DNA of 64,000 nt from Candidatus Gastranaerophilales bacterium (GTDB lineage Bacteria; Cyanobacteriota; Vampirovibrionia; Gastranaerophilales; Gastranaerophilaceae). A program made the translations under genes and the position numbers. Positions 43,773-51,448 of this stretch are shown here, one piece after another (position 1 is the first letter of the stretch; each line of letters begins with the position of its first letter). The notes beneath the pieces were generated by a model. It saw only the letters and a program-made list of their open reading frames with translations. It had not been told where the DNA came from and ran no database searches. Location: contig CALURJ010000009.1 in the NCBI GenBank assembly GCA_944323145.1, forward strand, positions 1 to 64,000, in the 5' to 3' direction.

Positions 43773-44024
43773 TTATCCTACGTACTGTTCTTCCTGAATT
43801 GCAACAGCTGCAATCTGATTTGAAATAAAGCATACTTTTTTAATAGGGCCGAGAGTTTCTTTTTCTATCAATGCAGCAGCAGAACTCTTAACTGCCTGTT
43901 GAAGTTCCGCATAAAGTTCCTCCGGCTTTTCAACATACAATACCAAAGGCGCTGTTGAACCTTTCAAAAATACCAAAACAGAAACTCTTTTTTTAATATT
44001 TTGTGCATTAAATTGCTGTGCCAT
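43773..44024 (-). CDS. Small conserved-context protein heading the rpmF-fab cluster
   Basis: 83 aa (MAQQFNAQNIKKRVSVLVFL...), with two beta strands and a helix, ending in FISNQIAAVAIQEEQYVG. No domain is recognised. It is 1 bp from yceD and preceded by AGAAGGAGTG, so it is the first gene of the cluster read leftward. Confidence 0.75.
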   Translation of the reverse strand: MAQQFNAQNIKKRVSVLVFLKGSTAPLVLYVEKPEELYAELQQAVKSSAAALIEKETLGPIKKVCFISNQIAAVAIQEEQYVG

Positions 44025-44097
44025 TTCACACTCCTTCTATTTACATAACAATCATAAAAAAGTATAAAATAAAAAGAGAGATAATGCAAATTGTTAA

Positions 44098-44127
44098 AAT
44101 ACAAAAAGAGAACAGGTTTTACTGTTC
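44098..44127. terminator. Terminator between glyoxalase and the fab cluster
   Basis: AAAGAGAACAG and CTGTTCTCTTT pair over GTTTTA; T-rich on both sides. It ends gloA (minus) and insulates the cluster. Confidence 0.8.
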
Positions 44128-44138
44128 TCTTTAAAGAA

Positions 44139-44513
44139 TTATTTTGCCATAATTTCAATTTCATTACCGTCAGGATCTTTCAAGAACGCAATACGCATAT
44201 TAACCTCCGGCATAAAATACGGTTCATAAAGATATTTGTAACCGAATTTATTCATCTTATCGGTAAATTCATCCATTGATTTAGTTTCAAAAGCTAAATG
44301 TCCGAAAGCATTACCGTTTTTGTATCCTTCTTTTGGTGTTTCATTATTGTAAGTCAATTCAATTTGAGTCTGACCATCTTCATCACTCAGATAGTACAAA
44401 GTAGAATCATCAAGTTTAACTTCTCCTGTTCTGTTTAAATCAAGAAGTTCTGTGTAAAACTTCATTGATTCATCAATGTTTTTAACCCTGATCATTACAT
44501 GCGCAAATCTCAT
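44139..44513 (-). CDS. gloA: Lactoylglutathione lyase (glyoxalase I)
   Basis: 124 aa single-domain glyoxalase. Metal ligands are His in RFAHVMIRV, Glu in GQTQIELTYN, His in FGHLAFET and Glu in GNEIEIMA, all present. It converts the methylglyoxal hemithioacetal. Start ATG 44513 follows AAAAGGAGG. Confidence 0.95.
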   Translation of the reverse strand: MRFAHVMIRVKNIDESMKFYTELLDLNRTGEVKLDDSTLYYLSDEDGQTQIELTYNNETPKEGYKNGNAFGHLAFETKSMDEFTDKMNKFGYKYLYEPYFMPEVNMRIAFLKDPDGNEIEIMAK

Positions 44514-44570
44514 ATATGCCTCCTTTTGATTTTAGTTTAGCACAACAAAAATTTTTATTGCAATAATTTT

Positions 44571-45686
44571 TTAATCAACATGAGATATAATGCCATTTGA
44601 GGCATTTTTATCAATTTCAATAACATGCCTGATAATTGTATGCGCCATTAAAAGCATGTATGGATTAATTTCATTTGTATCAGACATATTAATTTTTGCC
44701 TGCGGTTTTTCCTGCTTTTCATTAACCGTCGTTTGCGCGGATGTTTCAAAAGAGAGCACCGATGACACTGAATAATGTTTTTCATCACCTTCAATTCTTC
44801 TTGTCAATTCTTCTTTCGGAAATTCTTCTGCACACTCAATATTTACATGCACTGAATTTGAACTTTCCAGAATCAAGGTTGCAATAACATTTCCGAAATT
44901 CAAAGTAGTAATAGTTATAATAAGAATACTGTCCGAACCGTCATCTTTTGCACCTGCCTCAATATCAATGTCAAAGCCGACACCTTCCTGCAGAGGAAGC
45001 CATGGAAGATAAAGAAGCATAAGTAGTTTCATCGTTTGCGCCGAATCATTCTGCGAAGCCGCTGCAACGCTGGCATTAATAAGTTTTGCAGTATCTTTCA
45101 TCTGAGATAAATCGGTTATACCGAGTTTTGCTGAGTTTGCCATTGCTGTAATTAACTTTGCAACGGCATCTTTACCGTTTGTTTGAATCATTGCCGCAAT
45201 TTGAGAAAGATTTATCAAACCGTTTGACGAAATCGCAAGATTTTTTATGGAATTTTGAAGCTGTGCCAATACAGCTTTATTTCCCGTAAGAAGCATGTTT
45301 TGCGCCTCGGTGAGCGACAATCCCTGAAGCTGTGCCAAAATCTGCGCCTGTGTCTGGGAAAGCGAATTCCTTTGTAGCGCAAATTGACTTGAAAACCTTT
45401 GATTAAACTGTGCCAGAGTTATATTTTTTTGAAGTATATATATTAACTCATTAAGATTTTTAGGCAGGTTCATCATTTCTTTAACATAAACGGACTGATC
45501 GGCAGCGGCCATTACCCCCATTTGCGGTGCAGGAAGAGAACTTTTTGCGGTTTGGGCAGCGGAAGAAGATGGCGCAGGAGTAAATGAAGTCTGTCCAACC
45601 GGTTTTGCAGACGTATTTTTTTGAGCATTAAGCGCCTGATAATTTACAAACTTTGAAATCAGATGACCTAAGTTTAAATCTGCCAT
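44571..45686 (-). CDS. Unknown Gln/Ala-rich protein
   Basis: 371 aa. The N-terminal ~75 residues are low-complexity (SFTPAPSSSAAQTAKSSLPA); the middle (80-215) is helical with repeated QTQAQILAQLQGLSLTEAQN-type segments; a beta-rich C-terminal third (SILIITITTLNFGNVIATLI) looks like the C-terminal domain of flagellar hook-length or related proteins, but no flagellar gene is near. No signal peptide. TATAAT (45694-45699, minus strand) lies 7 nt before the ATG with TGGACA 16 bp upstream, so transcription is probably leaderless. Confidence 0.7.
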   Translation of the reverse strand: MADLNLGHLISKFVNYQALNAQKNTSAKPVGQTSFTPAPSSSAAQTAKSSLPAPQMGVMAAADQSVYVKEMMNLPKNLNELIYILQKNITLAQFNQRFSSQFALQRNSLSQTQAQILAQLQGLSLTEAQNMLLTGNKAVLAQLQNSIKNLAISSNGLINLSQIAAMIQTNGKDAVAKLITAMANSAKLGITDLSQMKDTAKLINASVAAASQNDSAQTMKLLMLLYLPWLPLQEGVGFDIDIEAGAKDDGSDSILIITITTLNFGNVIATLILESSNSVHVNIECAEEFPKEELTRRIEGDEKHYSVSSVLSFETSAQTTVNEKQEKPQAKINMSDTNEINPYMLLMAHTIIRHVIEIDKNASNGIISHVD

Positions 45687-45693
45687 AGGATTA

Positions 45694-45720
45694 ATTATAA
45701 TGATTTTTCAATCTTTGTCC
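45694..45720 (-). promoter_or_regulatory. Leaderless promoter of the 44571-45686 gene
   Basis: On the minus strand TGGACA, 16 bp, TATAAT (45694-45699), then 7 nt to the ATG at 45686. Confidence 0.6.
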
Positions 45721-45742
45721 AGAGTAAAAATTTACAAAAGAC

Positions 45743-45770
45743 TTGAAAAATTAAAGAAATAGGTTATAAT
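45743..45770 (+). promoter_or_regulatory. Promoter of the antisense RNA at locus TA1
   Basis: TTGAAA (45743-45748) and TATAAT (45765-45770), 16 bp apart, on the plus strand. It fires towards the short peptide gene on the other strand. Confidence 0.65.
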
Positions 45771-45776
45771 AAAGTA

Positions 45777-45890
45777 TAGGGAAACGGATTAAGCTCCGTG
45801 TAAACTTAATCCGCTTGACGTACCCTATATGAAATTCGAAATTAAATTAAGCAAAAGTCCTATTACCCGTAGGACTTTTCTTATATTTTC
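45777..45890 (+). ncRNA. Candidate antisense RNA of locus TA1
   Basis: Starting near 45777 the RNA has a closing stem TATAGGG/CCCTATA, an inner perfect hairpin GGATTAAG/CTTAATCC, and a terminator hairpin AAAAGTCCTA/TAGGACTTTT (45853-45877) with T-rich tail. It is complementary to most of the 24-codon ORF on the minus strand. It matches no RNA family I can recognise (not SRP, RNase P, tmRNA). Confidence 0.55.
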
Positions 45891-45899
45891 TCGTTCCAT
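45825..45899 (-). CDS. 24-aa hydrophobic peptide, candidate type I toxin (locus TA1)
   Basis: Minus-strand ORF from ATG 45899: MERENIRKVLRV, then a hydrophobic run IGLLLNLISNFI. A very strong Shine-Dalgarno (GAGGAGG) lies 6 nt upstream. The leader contains ACCTCC (revcomp of 45950-45955), which can pair with the GGAGGT and hide it. The 5' end (AGGGAAACG) pairs with the 3' end of the transcript (CGTTTCCCT). Occlusion of the Shine-Dalgarno and 5'-3' pairing are known from Hok/AapA-type toxin mRNAs. The peptide would insert in the inner membrane. Toxicity is inference. Confidence 0.45.
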   Translation of the reverse strand: MERENIRKVLRVIGLLLNLISNFI

Positions 45900-45980
45900 A
45901 ATTTACCTCCTCTCTCGCCCTATTGACGTAACATAGTTTGTGTGCGCTTTGGAGGTATCGGGCGTTTCCCTGTATTTTAT

Positions 45981-45986
45981 TCTATA
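45981..45986 (-). promoter_or_regulatory. Possible -10 of the TA1 peptide mRNA
   Basis: TATAGA on the minus strand, 7 nt before the predicted 5' end at about 45973; the -35 is weak. Confidence 0.3.
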
Positions 45987-46018
45987 TAAACAAACAAGAA
46001 AGTAAATATTATTAAAAA

Positions 46019-47038
46019 TTACTCTTTAACCGGCAGGTAAGCCTGCGGGTAATTATAATCTTCCTTAAACCCGAGATGTCTATACATTTTCAATGCCTGA
46101 AAATTATTTGTTTCAGTTGTAGTGTTAACTTCCGTAATTGGTTTTTCACCGCTGTCTGCCCAATCAAGGAGCTTGTCAACGGATTTTTTCAGCATGTGCT
46201 TGGATAATCCTTTGCCCTGATGTTTCTTTCTTATAGACACAATAGGAATATTAGCAATTCTCCCGCCTGTTAAATTCATAAAACAAAAACCGACAGGTTC
46301 ATCATTATAAAGCATAACAGATGTGGCTTCCGGAAGAAATTCCGCGTAAATATTTTCAACAATTTTGGATATAATATCGCGCGTACCTTCAATTGTTTTA
46401 AATCTCGGGTCAAACAGAGCATCCGCAGATGTTTCAAAACCTTCCTGCACAACCTCTACCGCATCTTCGATATATTTATTATCCCATTCGACAAGTTTGT
46501 ATCCGCTTTCCAATTCTTTCAACTGAGCCATTTTTAAGATGTCGCGGGAATTTGTACCGGCCGTCATAAATCTTAAAACCGCTATGCCGACAAATTTAAA
46601 CCCGAATCTTGCAATATCCGCAATCAAATCTTTTTGTGCACCGAGCATAGGATAGCAGACTATTTTTTCCGTTCTTTCAGCTTTTGTAAGCTCTAAGAAT
46701 TTTTTCACAAGATACATTGATCTTATTGTCATATCTTCCATTTTGAAAGAATGTATTATATTCAATTCAACAGCCTCAGAAATTGCCGTTGTATAAACAA
46801 GAAACGCAACAGGAATTGTATTTTCAAACAATACAAGGCAATCTATTAAATTCTTTTCCACCGAATCCGTAAAATCTTCAAAATCCAGAGGTTCAAGTTC
46901 AAACTTATATTCATCGCATGCCCTTGTTCTGAAATCATTATAAACAGGCGCAAAACCTTTATAATCCTGAGGAGTCAGCAGTCTTGCTTCAAAATTTGTA
47001 TCATTCTTGTCATTTTCGCTGTGAACATAAGGGAGCAT
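46019..47038 (-). CDS. GNAT-family acetyltransferase, two-domain
   Basis: 339 aa. The C-terminal half is a GNAT domain (PVGFCFMNLTGGRIANIPIV, then the acetyl-CoA loop IRKKHQGKGLSKHMLKK) with ALKMYRHLGFKEDYNY. The N-terminal half is a degenerate GNAT-like fold (LTPQDYKGFAPVYNDF, AVAFLVYTT). It acetylates an unknown amine. Start after AAGGAATTAAG. Monocistronic. Confidence 0.88.
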   Translation of the reverse strand: MLPYVHSENDKNDTNFEARLLTPQDYKGFAPVYNDFRTRACDEYKFELEPLDFEDFTDSVEKNLIDCLVLFENTIPVAFLVYTTAISEAVELNIIHSFKMEDMTIRSMYLVKKFLELTKAERTEKIVCYPMLGAQKDLIADIARFGFKFVGIAVLRFMTAGTNSRDILKMAQLKELESGYKLVEWDNKYIEDAVEVVQEGFETSADALFDPRFKTIEGTRDIISKIVENIYAEFLPEATSVMLYNDEPVGFCFMNLTGGRIANIPIVSIRKKHQGKGLSKHMLKKSVDKLLDWADSGEKPITEVNTTTETNNFQALKMYRHLGFKEDYNYPQAYLPVKE

Positions 47039-47082
47039 ATCTTAATTCCTTATTTTTACAATTAATTTCAACGGGGAAATTA

Positions 47083-48291
47083 TTATAACATGTGGTGCAT
47101 TTTTTCTTTTTTAGTTTCCATATAACGTCTGTTATATGAATTTATCTGCGGTTCTATTTTAACTATATCATGTACAGTTAATCCGTAACCGTTCAAACCG
47201 ACGATTTTTTTAGGATTATTTGTAATCAGGTTAAAATTATTAAATCCCAGATCAAGAATAACCTGTGCACCCATGCCGTAATCTCTCAAATCAGGTTTAA
47301 ACCCGAGAGATATGTTGGCTTCTACAGTATCCTGACCCTCTTCCTGAAGATGATAAGCCTTAATTTTATTAATAATCCCTATTCCTCTGCCTTCATGGCC
47401 TTTCATATAAACAACCGCGCCTTTTCCGTATTTGTCAATCATCTGTAAAGCCGTATGAAGCTGATAGTTGCAGTCGCATTTAAGACTCCCGAAAATATCC
47501 CCGGTCAAACATTCACTGTGGACGCGTATAAGAGGAATTTTATCAGAGCCGTCATCTTTTACAAGAGCAACGCACTCCTGCCCTGTTACATGATTTACGT
47601 ACCCGTAAATATCAAATTCTCCGAATTGTGTCGGCAGATGTGCTTCGGCTTCACGTGTTACGATTTTTTCAATTTTTAATCTGTAAGCAATCAATTCGGC
47701 AACAGAAATAAATTTAATTCCATATTTTTGTGCAAATTCGTAAAGTTCATCGCGTTTTGCCATGTGGCCGTCTTTACCCATAATTTCGCACATCGGCCCC
47801 GCAGGAATATGACCGCAGAGCCTTGCAAGGTCTACTACAGCCTCCGTGTGTCCTGTACGGGTCAGAACTCCGCCTTTTCTGGCAACACAGGGGAACAAAT
47901 GTCCAGGGCGGCGCAGGTCAGACGGCTGAGCATCAGGGGCAAGACAAACCTCAATTGTTTTTGCCCTGTCAAAAGCTGAAATTCCCGTTGTAACCCCGTA
48001 TTTTTCAGCGGCATCAATACTTACGGTAAATGCCGTTCTCATAGATTCGGTATTTTGGTTAACCATCTGCGGCAAATCCATTTTTTCAGCAATCTCCGGC
48101 GAAATTGCAAGACATATAAGCCCTTTTGCATTTTCGGCCATAAATTTTATAATTTCAGGTGTAACCATTTGACCCGAACAGATTAAATCTCCTTCGTTTT
48201 CTCTGTCCTCATCATCGGCAACTATTACCATTTTACCGTTTTTAAAATCCTCTATAGCGTCTTCAATTGAATCAAATTTAAAGTTTTCCAT
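47083..48291 (-). CDS. ribBA: Bifunctional DHBP synthase / GTP cyclohydrolase II
   Basis: 402 aa. N-terminal RibB domain (1-200): VVADDEDRENEGDL, RPGHLFPCVARKGGVLTRTGHTEA. C-terminal RibA domain (205-402): the zinc site CLTGDIFGSLKCDCNYQL and MKGHEGRGIGI. Together they make the two precursors of riboflavin. It follows ribE by 1 bp; no FMN riboswitch precedes the operon. Confidence 0.97.
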   Translation of the reverse strand: MENFKFDSIEDAIEDFKNGKMVIVADDEDRENEGDLICSGQMVTPEIIKFMAENAKGLICLAISPEIAEKMDLPQMVNQNTESMRTAFTVSIDAAEKYGVTTGISAFDRAKTIEVCLAPDAQPSDLRRPGHLFPCVARKGGVLTRTGHTEAVVDLARLCGHIPAGPMCEIMGKDGHMAKRDELYEFAQKYGIKFISVAELIAYRLKIEKIVTREAEAHLPTQFGEFDIYGYVNHVTGQECVALVKDDGSDKIPLIRVHSECLTGDIFGSLKCDCNYQLHTALQMIDKYGKGAVVYMKGHEGRGIGIINKIKAYHLQEEGQDTVEANISLGFKPDLRDYGMGAQVILDLGFNNFNLITNNPKKIVGLNGYGLTVHDIVKIEPQINSYNRRYMETKKEKMHHML

Positions 48292-48292
48292 T

Positions 48293-48886
48293 TTACATAA
48301 ACCCGTTTTCTTTCAAAAAATTTTCCGTAATATTATTATTTTTCGTTGATAAAAATTTTTCAACATACCGTCCCAAAATATCTGTTTCAATATTTACAAG
48401 GTCACCTGCTTTGAGGTCTTTAAGGTTTGTATTTTCAAGTGTGTGCGGGATTATTGCAACACTGAAAGTATTATTTTGATTTTTAGAAACTGTCAGACTG
48501 ACCCCGTTCACTGTGATAGAACCTTTGTAGACAATGTACCTGTCAAGTTCCGTTGAAACTGCAAATGTCATATCTCCTAAATATTTTGCTGTTCCGTCAA
48601 CATGCCCCTGAACAATATGACCGCCCATTCTTGTTTGGGGTGTCAGGGCGCGTTCAAGATTTACGCGCTCACCCGCTTTAAAGCCTTTTGTAATTCTCAG
48701 GGTTTCTGTGCTGACATCAGTTTGAAAAGAATTTGGCGTCATAAGAGTAACAGTCTGACAGCACCCGTCAATTGCAATACTGTCGCCTATTTGCGTATTT
48801 TCAAGCACTTTTGCGCACTCAACAATAAGTTTTTTACCGTCAAAACTTTTTATAAATCCTGTTTCTTCTACAATCCCTGTAAACAT
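48293..48886 (-). CDS. ribE: Riboflavin synthase alpha chain
   Basis: 197 aa. Duplicated lumazine-binding barrel: MFTGIVEETG, SIAIDGCCQTV, ALTPQTRMGGHIVQGHVDGT, SITVNGVSLTVS and IPHTLENTNL. It disproportionates two lumazines to riboflavin. On the minus strand TAAAAT (48894-48899) ends 7 nt before the ATG, so the operon may be leaderless; it shares a divergent control region with the 49 kb peptide locus. Confidence 0.96.
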   Translation of the reverse strand: MFTGIVEETGFIKSFDGKKLIVECAKVLENTQIGDSIAIDGCCQTVTLMTPNSFQTDVSTETLRITKGFKAGERVNLERALTPQTRMGGHIVQGHVDGTAKYLGDMTFAVSTELDRYIVYKGSITVNGVSLTVSKNQNNTFSVAIIPHTLENTNLKDLKAGDLVNIETDILGRYVEKFLSTKNNNITENFLKENGFM

Positions 48887-48942
48887 ACATTTTATTTTAA
48901 CATGAAAATAATTAATTTTTTAAATATCTATTTTTAATAATA

Positions 48943-48971
48943 TTGACTTTTTTATGCCGCAACTATACAAT
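48943..48971 (+). promoter_or_regulatory. Promoter of the TA2 peptide mRNA
   Basis: TTGACT (48943-48948) and TACAAT (48966-48971) with exactly 17 bp between; start of transcription near 48978. Confidence 0.75.
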
Positions 48972-49059
48972 AAGATATACGGGTAAGCCCTTGATATCAT
49001 TAACTTGCCTCTGCGGCGCAAACTTCAAATTTGTTAAACCGGTAGAGGAAAGGAGGTGA

Positions 49060-49176
49060 TAAAAATGATTGTAAATACAGAAGAACTAGTAATAATCTTT
49101 TTGATACTACTAGTTCTAAAACAATCATAACAGAGGGGCTTTTAATGGAGCAAGCTGCAACTTGTCCCGCCCTTTT
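49060..49176 (-). ncRNA. Candidate antisense RNA of locus TA2
   Basis: From the minus-strand promoter at 49182-49210 an RNA of about 115 nt would cross the complete peptide ORF. The same big hairpin followed by TTTTT (49061-49065 region, minus strand) could end it just past the start codon complement. Confidence 0.5.
49065..49130 (+). CDS. 21-aa hydrophobic peptide, candidate type I toxin (locus TA2)
   Basis: ORF from ATG 49065: MIVNTEELVII, FLILLVLKQS. An ideal Shine-Dalgarno AAAGGAGGTGAT lies 5-8 nt upstream. The peptide has an acidic N-terminal stretch, a hydrophobic core of about 13 residues and a Lys, like small membrane-acting toxins. Almost the whole ORF lies in inverted repeats, and a consensus promoter on the other strand would give an RNA fully complementary to it. 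It could alternatively be a leader for tpiA, but a terminator and a separate tpiA promoter intervene. Confidence 0.5.
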   Translation: MIVNTEELVIIFLILLVLKQS

Positions 49177-49181
49177 TTTAT
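49135..49181 (+). terminator. Terminator of the TA2 peptide transcript
   Basis: GGGC pairs with GCCC outside an inner CAAG/CTTG stem, followed by T7 at 49173-49179. Confidence 0.65.
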
Positions 49182-49210
49182 ATTATAACCCATGTTTTTT
49201 CGAATTTCAA
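49182..49210 (-). promoter_or_regulatory. Promoter of the TA2 antisense RNA
   Basis: On the minus strand TTGAAA (49205-49210), 17 bp, TATAAT (49182-49187). It points at the peptide ORF. Confidence 0.7.
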
Positions 49211-49226
49211 GTCCGTCACTGTCTGA

Positions 49227-49254
49227 TTGCAATAAAATATTTTCTTCATATAAT
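49227..49254 (+). promoter_or_regulatory. Promoter of tpiA
   Basis: TTGCAA (49227-49232), 16 bp, TATAAT (49249-49254); the leader carries AAAAAAGGAGAG before ATG 49290. Confidence 0.65.
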
Positions 49255-49289
49255 ATACATGTCAATTGTAGTAAAAAAGGAGAGTTACT

Positions 49290-50102
49290 ATGACAAGAAA
49301 ACCTATTATTGCAGGAAACTGGAAAATGAACTTACTTCGTTCAGAAGCTAAAGAAGTTTTTGAAGGTGTTAAAAATTTCGTAAAAGATTATACTGCTGTT
49401 CAATTACCGACAGTTGTAATTGCACCTGTATTCACTTCAATTTCTGCTGTTGAAGCTGTTAGATGCGATTGCGGATGCGGCGGAAACAAAATTTCTATCG
49501 CAGGTCAAAACTGCCACTGGGAAAAATCAGGAGCTTACACAGGCGAAATTTCTGTTGAAATGTTAAAAGATGCAGGATGTGACTACGTTATTATCGGACA
49601 CTCAGAAAGAAGACAATACTTCTCTGAAACTGATGAAATGATTAACAAAAAAGCAAAAGCAATTCTTGCAGGCGGTTTAATCCCTATCATCTGCTGCGGC
49701 GAAACTCTTGAACAAAGAGAATCAGGCGTAACAGACAGCTGGATTGCAGGCCAGATTAAAGCAGCACTCGAAGGAATTTCTTCAGAAGATGTTGCAAAAT
49801 CAGTTATTGCTTACGAACCTATCTGGGCTATCGGAACAGGCAAAACTTGCGACGCTGACGAAGCTAACAGAGTTATCGCTATGATTAGAAGTGTTGTTAA
49901 AGAAGTTGCAGGCGCACAAGCTGCTGATTCTATCAGAATTCTTTACGGCGGCTCAGTTAAACCTTCAACAATCGAAGAACAAATGTCTAAATCAGACATT
50001 GACGGCGCTTTAATCGGCGGGGCCTCATTAAAAGCTGACAGCTTAAACGAAATCATTGAAAAAACAATGAAATTAATGAGCAAACAAACAGCTAACGTTT
50101 AA
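49290..50102 (+). CDS. tpiA: Triose-phosphate isomerase
   Basis: 270 aa TIM barrel. RKPIIAGNWKMN, catalytic His in IIGHSERRQYF, Glu in VIAYEPIWAIGTGKT and phosphate loop YGGSVKP. It interconverts DHAP and G3P. The protein is about 15 residues longer than usual, with a small Cys cluster (CDCGCGGNK) near residue 67. Codon use is strongly biased, as expected for high expression. Own promoter and terminator. Confidence 0.97.
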   Translation: MTRKPIIAGNWKMNLLRSEAKEVFEGVKNFVKDYTAVQLPTVVIAPVFTSISAVEAVRCDCGCGGNKISIAGQNCHWEKSGAYTGEISVEMLKDAGCDYVIIGHSERRQYFSETDEMINKKAKAILAGGLIPIICCGETLEQRESGVTDSWIAGQIKAALEGISSEDVAKSVIAYEPIWAIGTGKTCDADEANRVIAMIRSVVKEVAGAQAADSIRILYGGSVKPSTIEEQMSKSDIDGALIGGASLKADSLNEIIEKTMKLMSKQTANV

Positions 50103-50124
50103 TTTTGTATCTTAATTAATAAAA

Positions 50125-50158
50125 CTAGCGGACAACATTGTGTTTTCCGCTAGTTTTT
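50125..50158 (+). terminator. Terminator of tpiA
   Basis: AAAACTAGCGG..CCGCTAGTTTTT hairpin with T-run. Confidence 0.88.
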
Positions 50159-50372
50159 GAATTCAACTTCACACTATGTAACATTAAAAATACTATCCTA
50201 AAATTAGTTCTAATTAATATTAATACTGGATTTTAAAACAATTTATCCACGTCAAATAATTAATTTACCAAAAAATGATAATAATTCCTACTTTACAAAT
50301 AAAATATTATATAGTACAATTAATATTGTAGAAAAAGAGATGCTATTATTTGAATTAAGAAAGGTGGTCAAA

Positions 50373-50915
50373 ATGGCTAAATTTGTATGTACAGTATGCG
50401 GTTGGTCTACAGAAGCTGATAAAGCTCCGGAAAGATGTCCTTTATGCGGAGCAACTACTTTCAAAGAAATCAACACAGCAGAAGGAAAAGTATATGCTTG
50501 TGAACATAAAGTAGGCGACGGAAAAGTTGAAGATAAAGAAGTAATGGACGGATTAAGAGCTCATTTTGCAGGAGAATGCACAGAAGTAGGTATGTATCTT
50601 GCAATGGCAAGAGTTGCTGAAAGAGAAGGATATCCCGAAGTCGCAGAAGCTTACAAAAGATACGCTTTTGAAGAAGCTGAACACGCAGCTAAATTCGCTG
50701 AATTGTTAGGCGAAGTTGTAACAGATTCAACAAAGAAAAACCTTGAATTACGTGCAGAAGCTGAACACGGCGCTTGCGAAGGCAAACTTGCCATTGCTGC
50801 TCGTGCTAAACAACTGGGCTACGATGCTATCCATGACACAGTACATGAAATGGCTAAAGACGAAGCACGCCACGGTAAAGGTTTTGACGGATTGTTGAAA
50901 AGATATTTTTCATAA
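50373..50915 (+). CDS. Reverse rubrerythrin (rubredoxin domain first)
   Basis: 180 aa from ATG 50373, after AAGAAAGGTGG. The rubredoxin-like iron site comes first ([20 protein letters not shown], residues 6-27), then the ferritin-like diiron domain with EECT-type ligands ([36 protein letters not shown] and [12 protein letters not shown]). Reverse rubrerythrins are NADH-linked peroxidases of anaerobes that remove peroxide and oxygen. Strong promoter context and codon bias suggest high expression. Confidence 0.93.
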   Translation: MAKFVCTVCGWSTEADKAPERCPLCGATTFKEINTAEGKVYACEHKVGDGKVEDKEVMDGLRAHFAGECTEVGMYLAMARVAEREGYPEVAEAYKRYAFEEAEHAAKFAELLGEVVTDSTKKNLELRAEAEHGACEGKLAIAARAKQLGYDAIHDTVHEMAKDEARHGKGFDGLLKRYFS

Positions 50916-50939
50916 TTTGATGTCATAATCAAACACTTT

Positions 50940-50975
50940 AAAAAGACGTTTTAATAAAAACGTCTTTTTTTTTTA
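50940..50975 (+). terminator. Terminator of the reverse rubrerythrin gene
   Basis: AAAGACGTTTT and AAAACGTCTTT pair over a short loop, then T9. Confidence 0.88.
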
Positions 50976-50993
50976 ATTGAAAATTATTAGAAA

Positions 50994-51440
50994 TTATCTC
51001 CTGTGGATATCAACATTATTTTCATACAAAAGCTGTTTACTTTTTATCTTATACAAATCGTTTTTCTGTGTTTCCATTTCTCTCAAATTTGCATAACAGG
51101 TAGATTTTGCCTCGCTGCTTAACACTTCACAACTTTTCAGATATTTTTCAAAACTTACACGGCGTTCCGCCCAATAGTTCTTTTTGGCGCGTTCCGATTT
51201 TACAAAGCTAATGAAATTAAAAACGTCATGACTATCCTTATAAACAGCATTTTCATAACCTGCTTCACAGAATTCCGACCATCTCGGCGGCAATTCTTCT
51301 CTAACAGGATCTACAGGTTTAATAACTTCCTGCACGGGAATAACTTCGGATTTCGGTATACTGATTTCTTCAACAGTATCATCACAAATTACAGGCATTC
51401 CTATAACCAATAATGACGCTAACAATAATACTTTCTTCAT
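50994..51440 (-). CDS. Exported protein of unknown function
   Basis: 148 aa. Signal peptide (MKKVLLLASLLVIGMPVICD), a Pro/Glu-rich linker (IPKSEVIPVQEVIKPVDPVR), then a conserved-looking helical part (PPRWSEFCEAGYENAVY, RRVSFEKYLKSCEVLSSEAK) with three Cys. The YW-E-R motif is reminiscent of small periplasmic lysozyme-inhibitor or DUF proteins, but I assign nothing. It lies 8 bp downstream of the acyl-CoA ligase gene and is probably co-transcribed. Confidence 0.75.
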   Translation of the reverse strand: MKKVLLLASLLVIGMPVICDDTVEEISIPKSEVIPVQEVIKPVDPVREELPPRWSEFCEAGYENAVYKDSHDVFNFISFVKSERAKKNYWAERRVSFEKYLKSCEVLSSEAKSTCYANLREMETQKNDLYKIKSKQLLYENNVDIHRR

Positions 51441-51448
51441 GGCAACTC

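Larger units (their letters stand above)
48978..49181 (+). ncRNA. TA2 sense transcript with structured leader
   Basis: The predicted RNA runs from about 48978 to a terminator at 49135-49181. Its leader holds a stem GCCTCTGCGG / CCGGTAGAGG (49007-49016 with 49039-49048) just before the Shine-Dalgarno. The peptide ORF region itself folds: ATGATTGT pairs with ACAATCAT, and AGAACTAGTA with TACTAGTTCT, so start codon and body are in one large hairpin. Confidence 0.5.

Noticed and set aside
45777-45980. 6S, SRP, RNase P or tmRNA gene
   Set aside because: I could not find the conserved motifs of these RNAs on either strand, while a short ORF with a strong ribosome site and opposing promoters fits better.
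48887-49064. FMN riboswitch for the rib operon or leader of tpiA
   Set aside because: The RFN consensus (AGGGGCAGG..ACCGGCGGT) is absent; ribE reads the other way and looks leaderless, and tpiA has its own promoter after a terminator.
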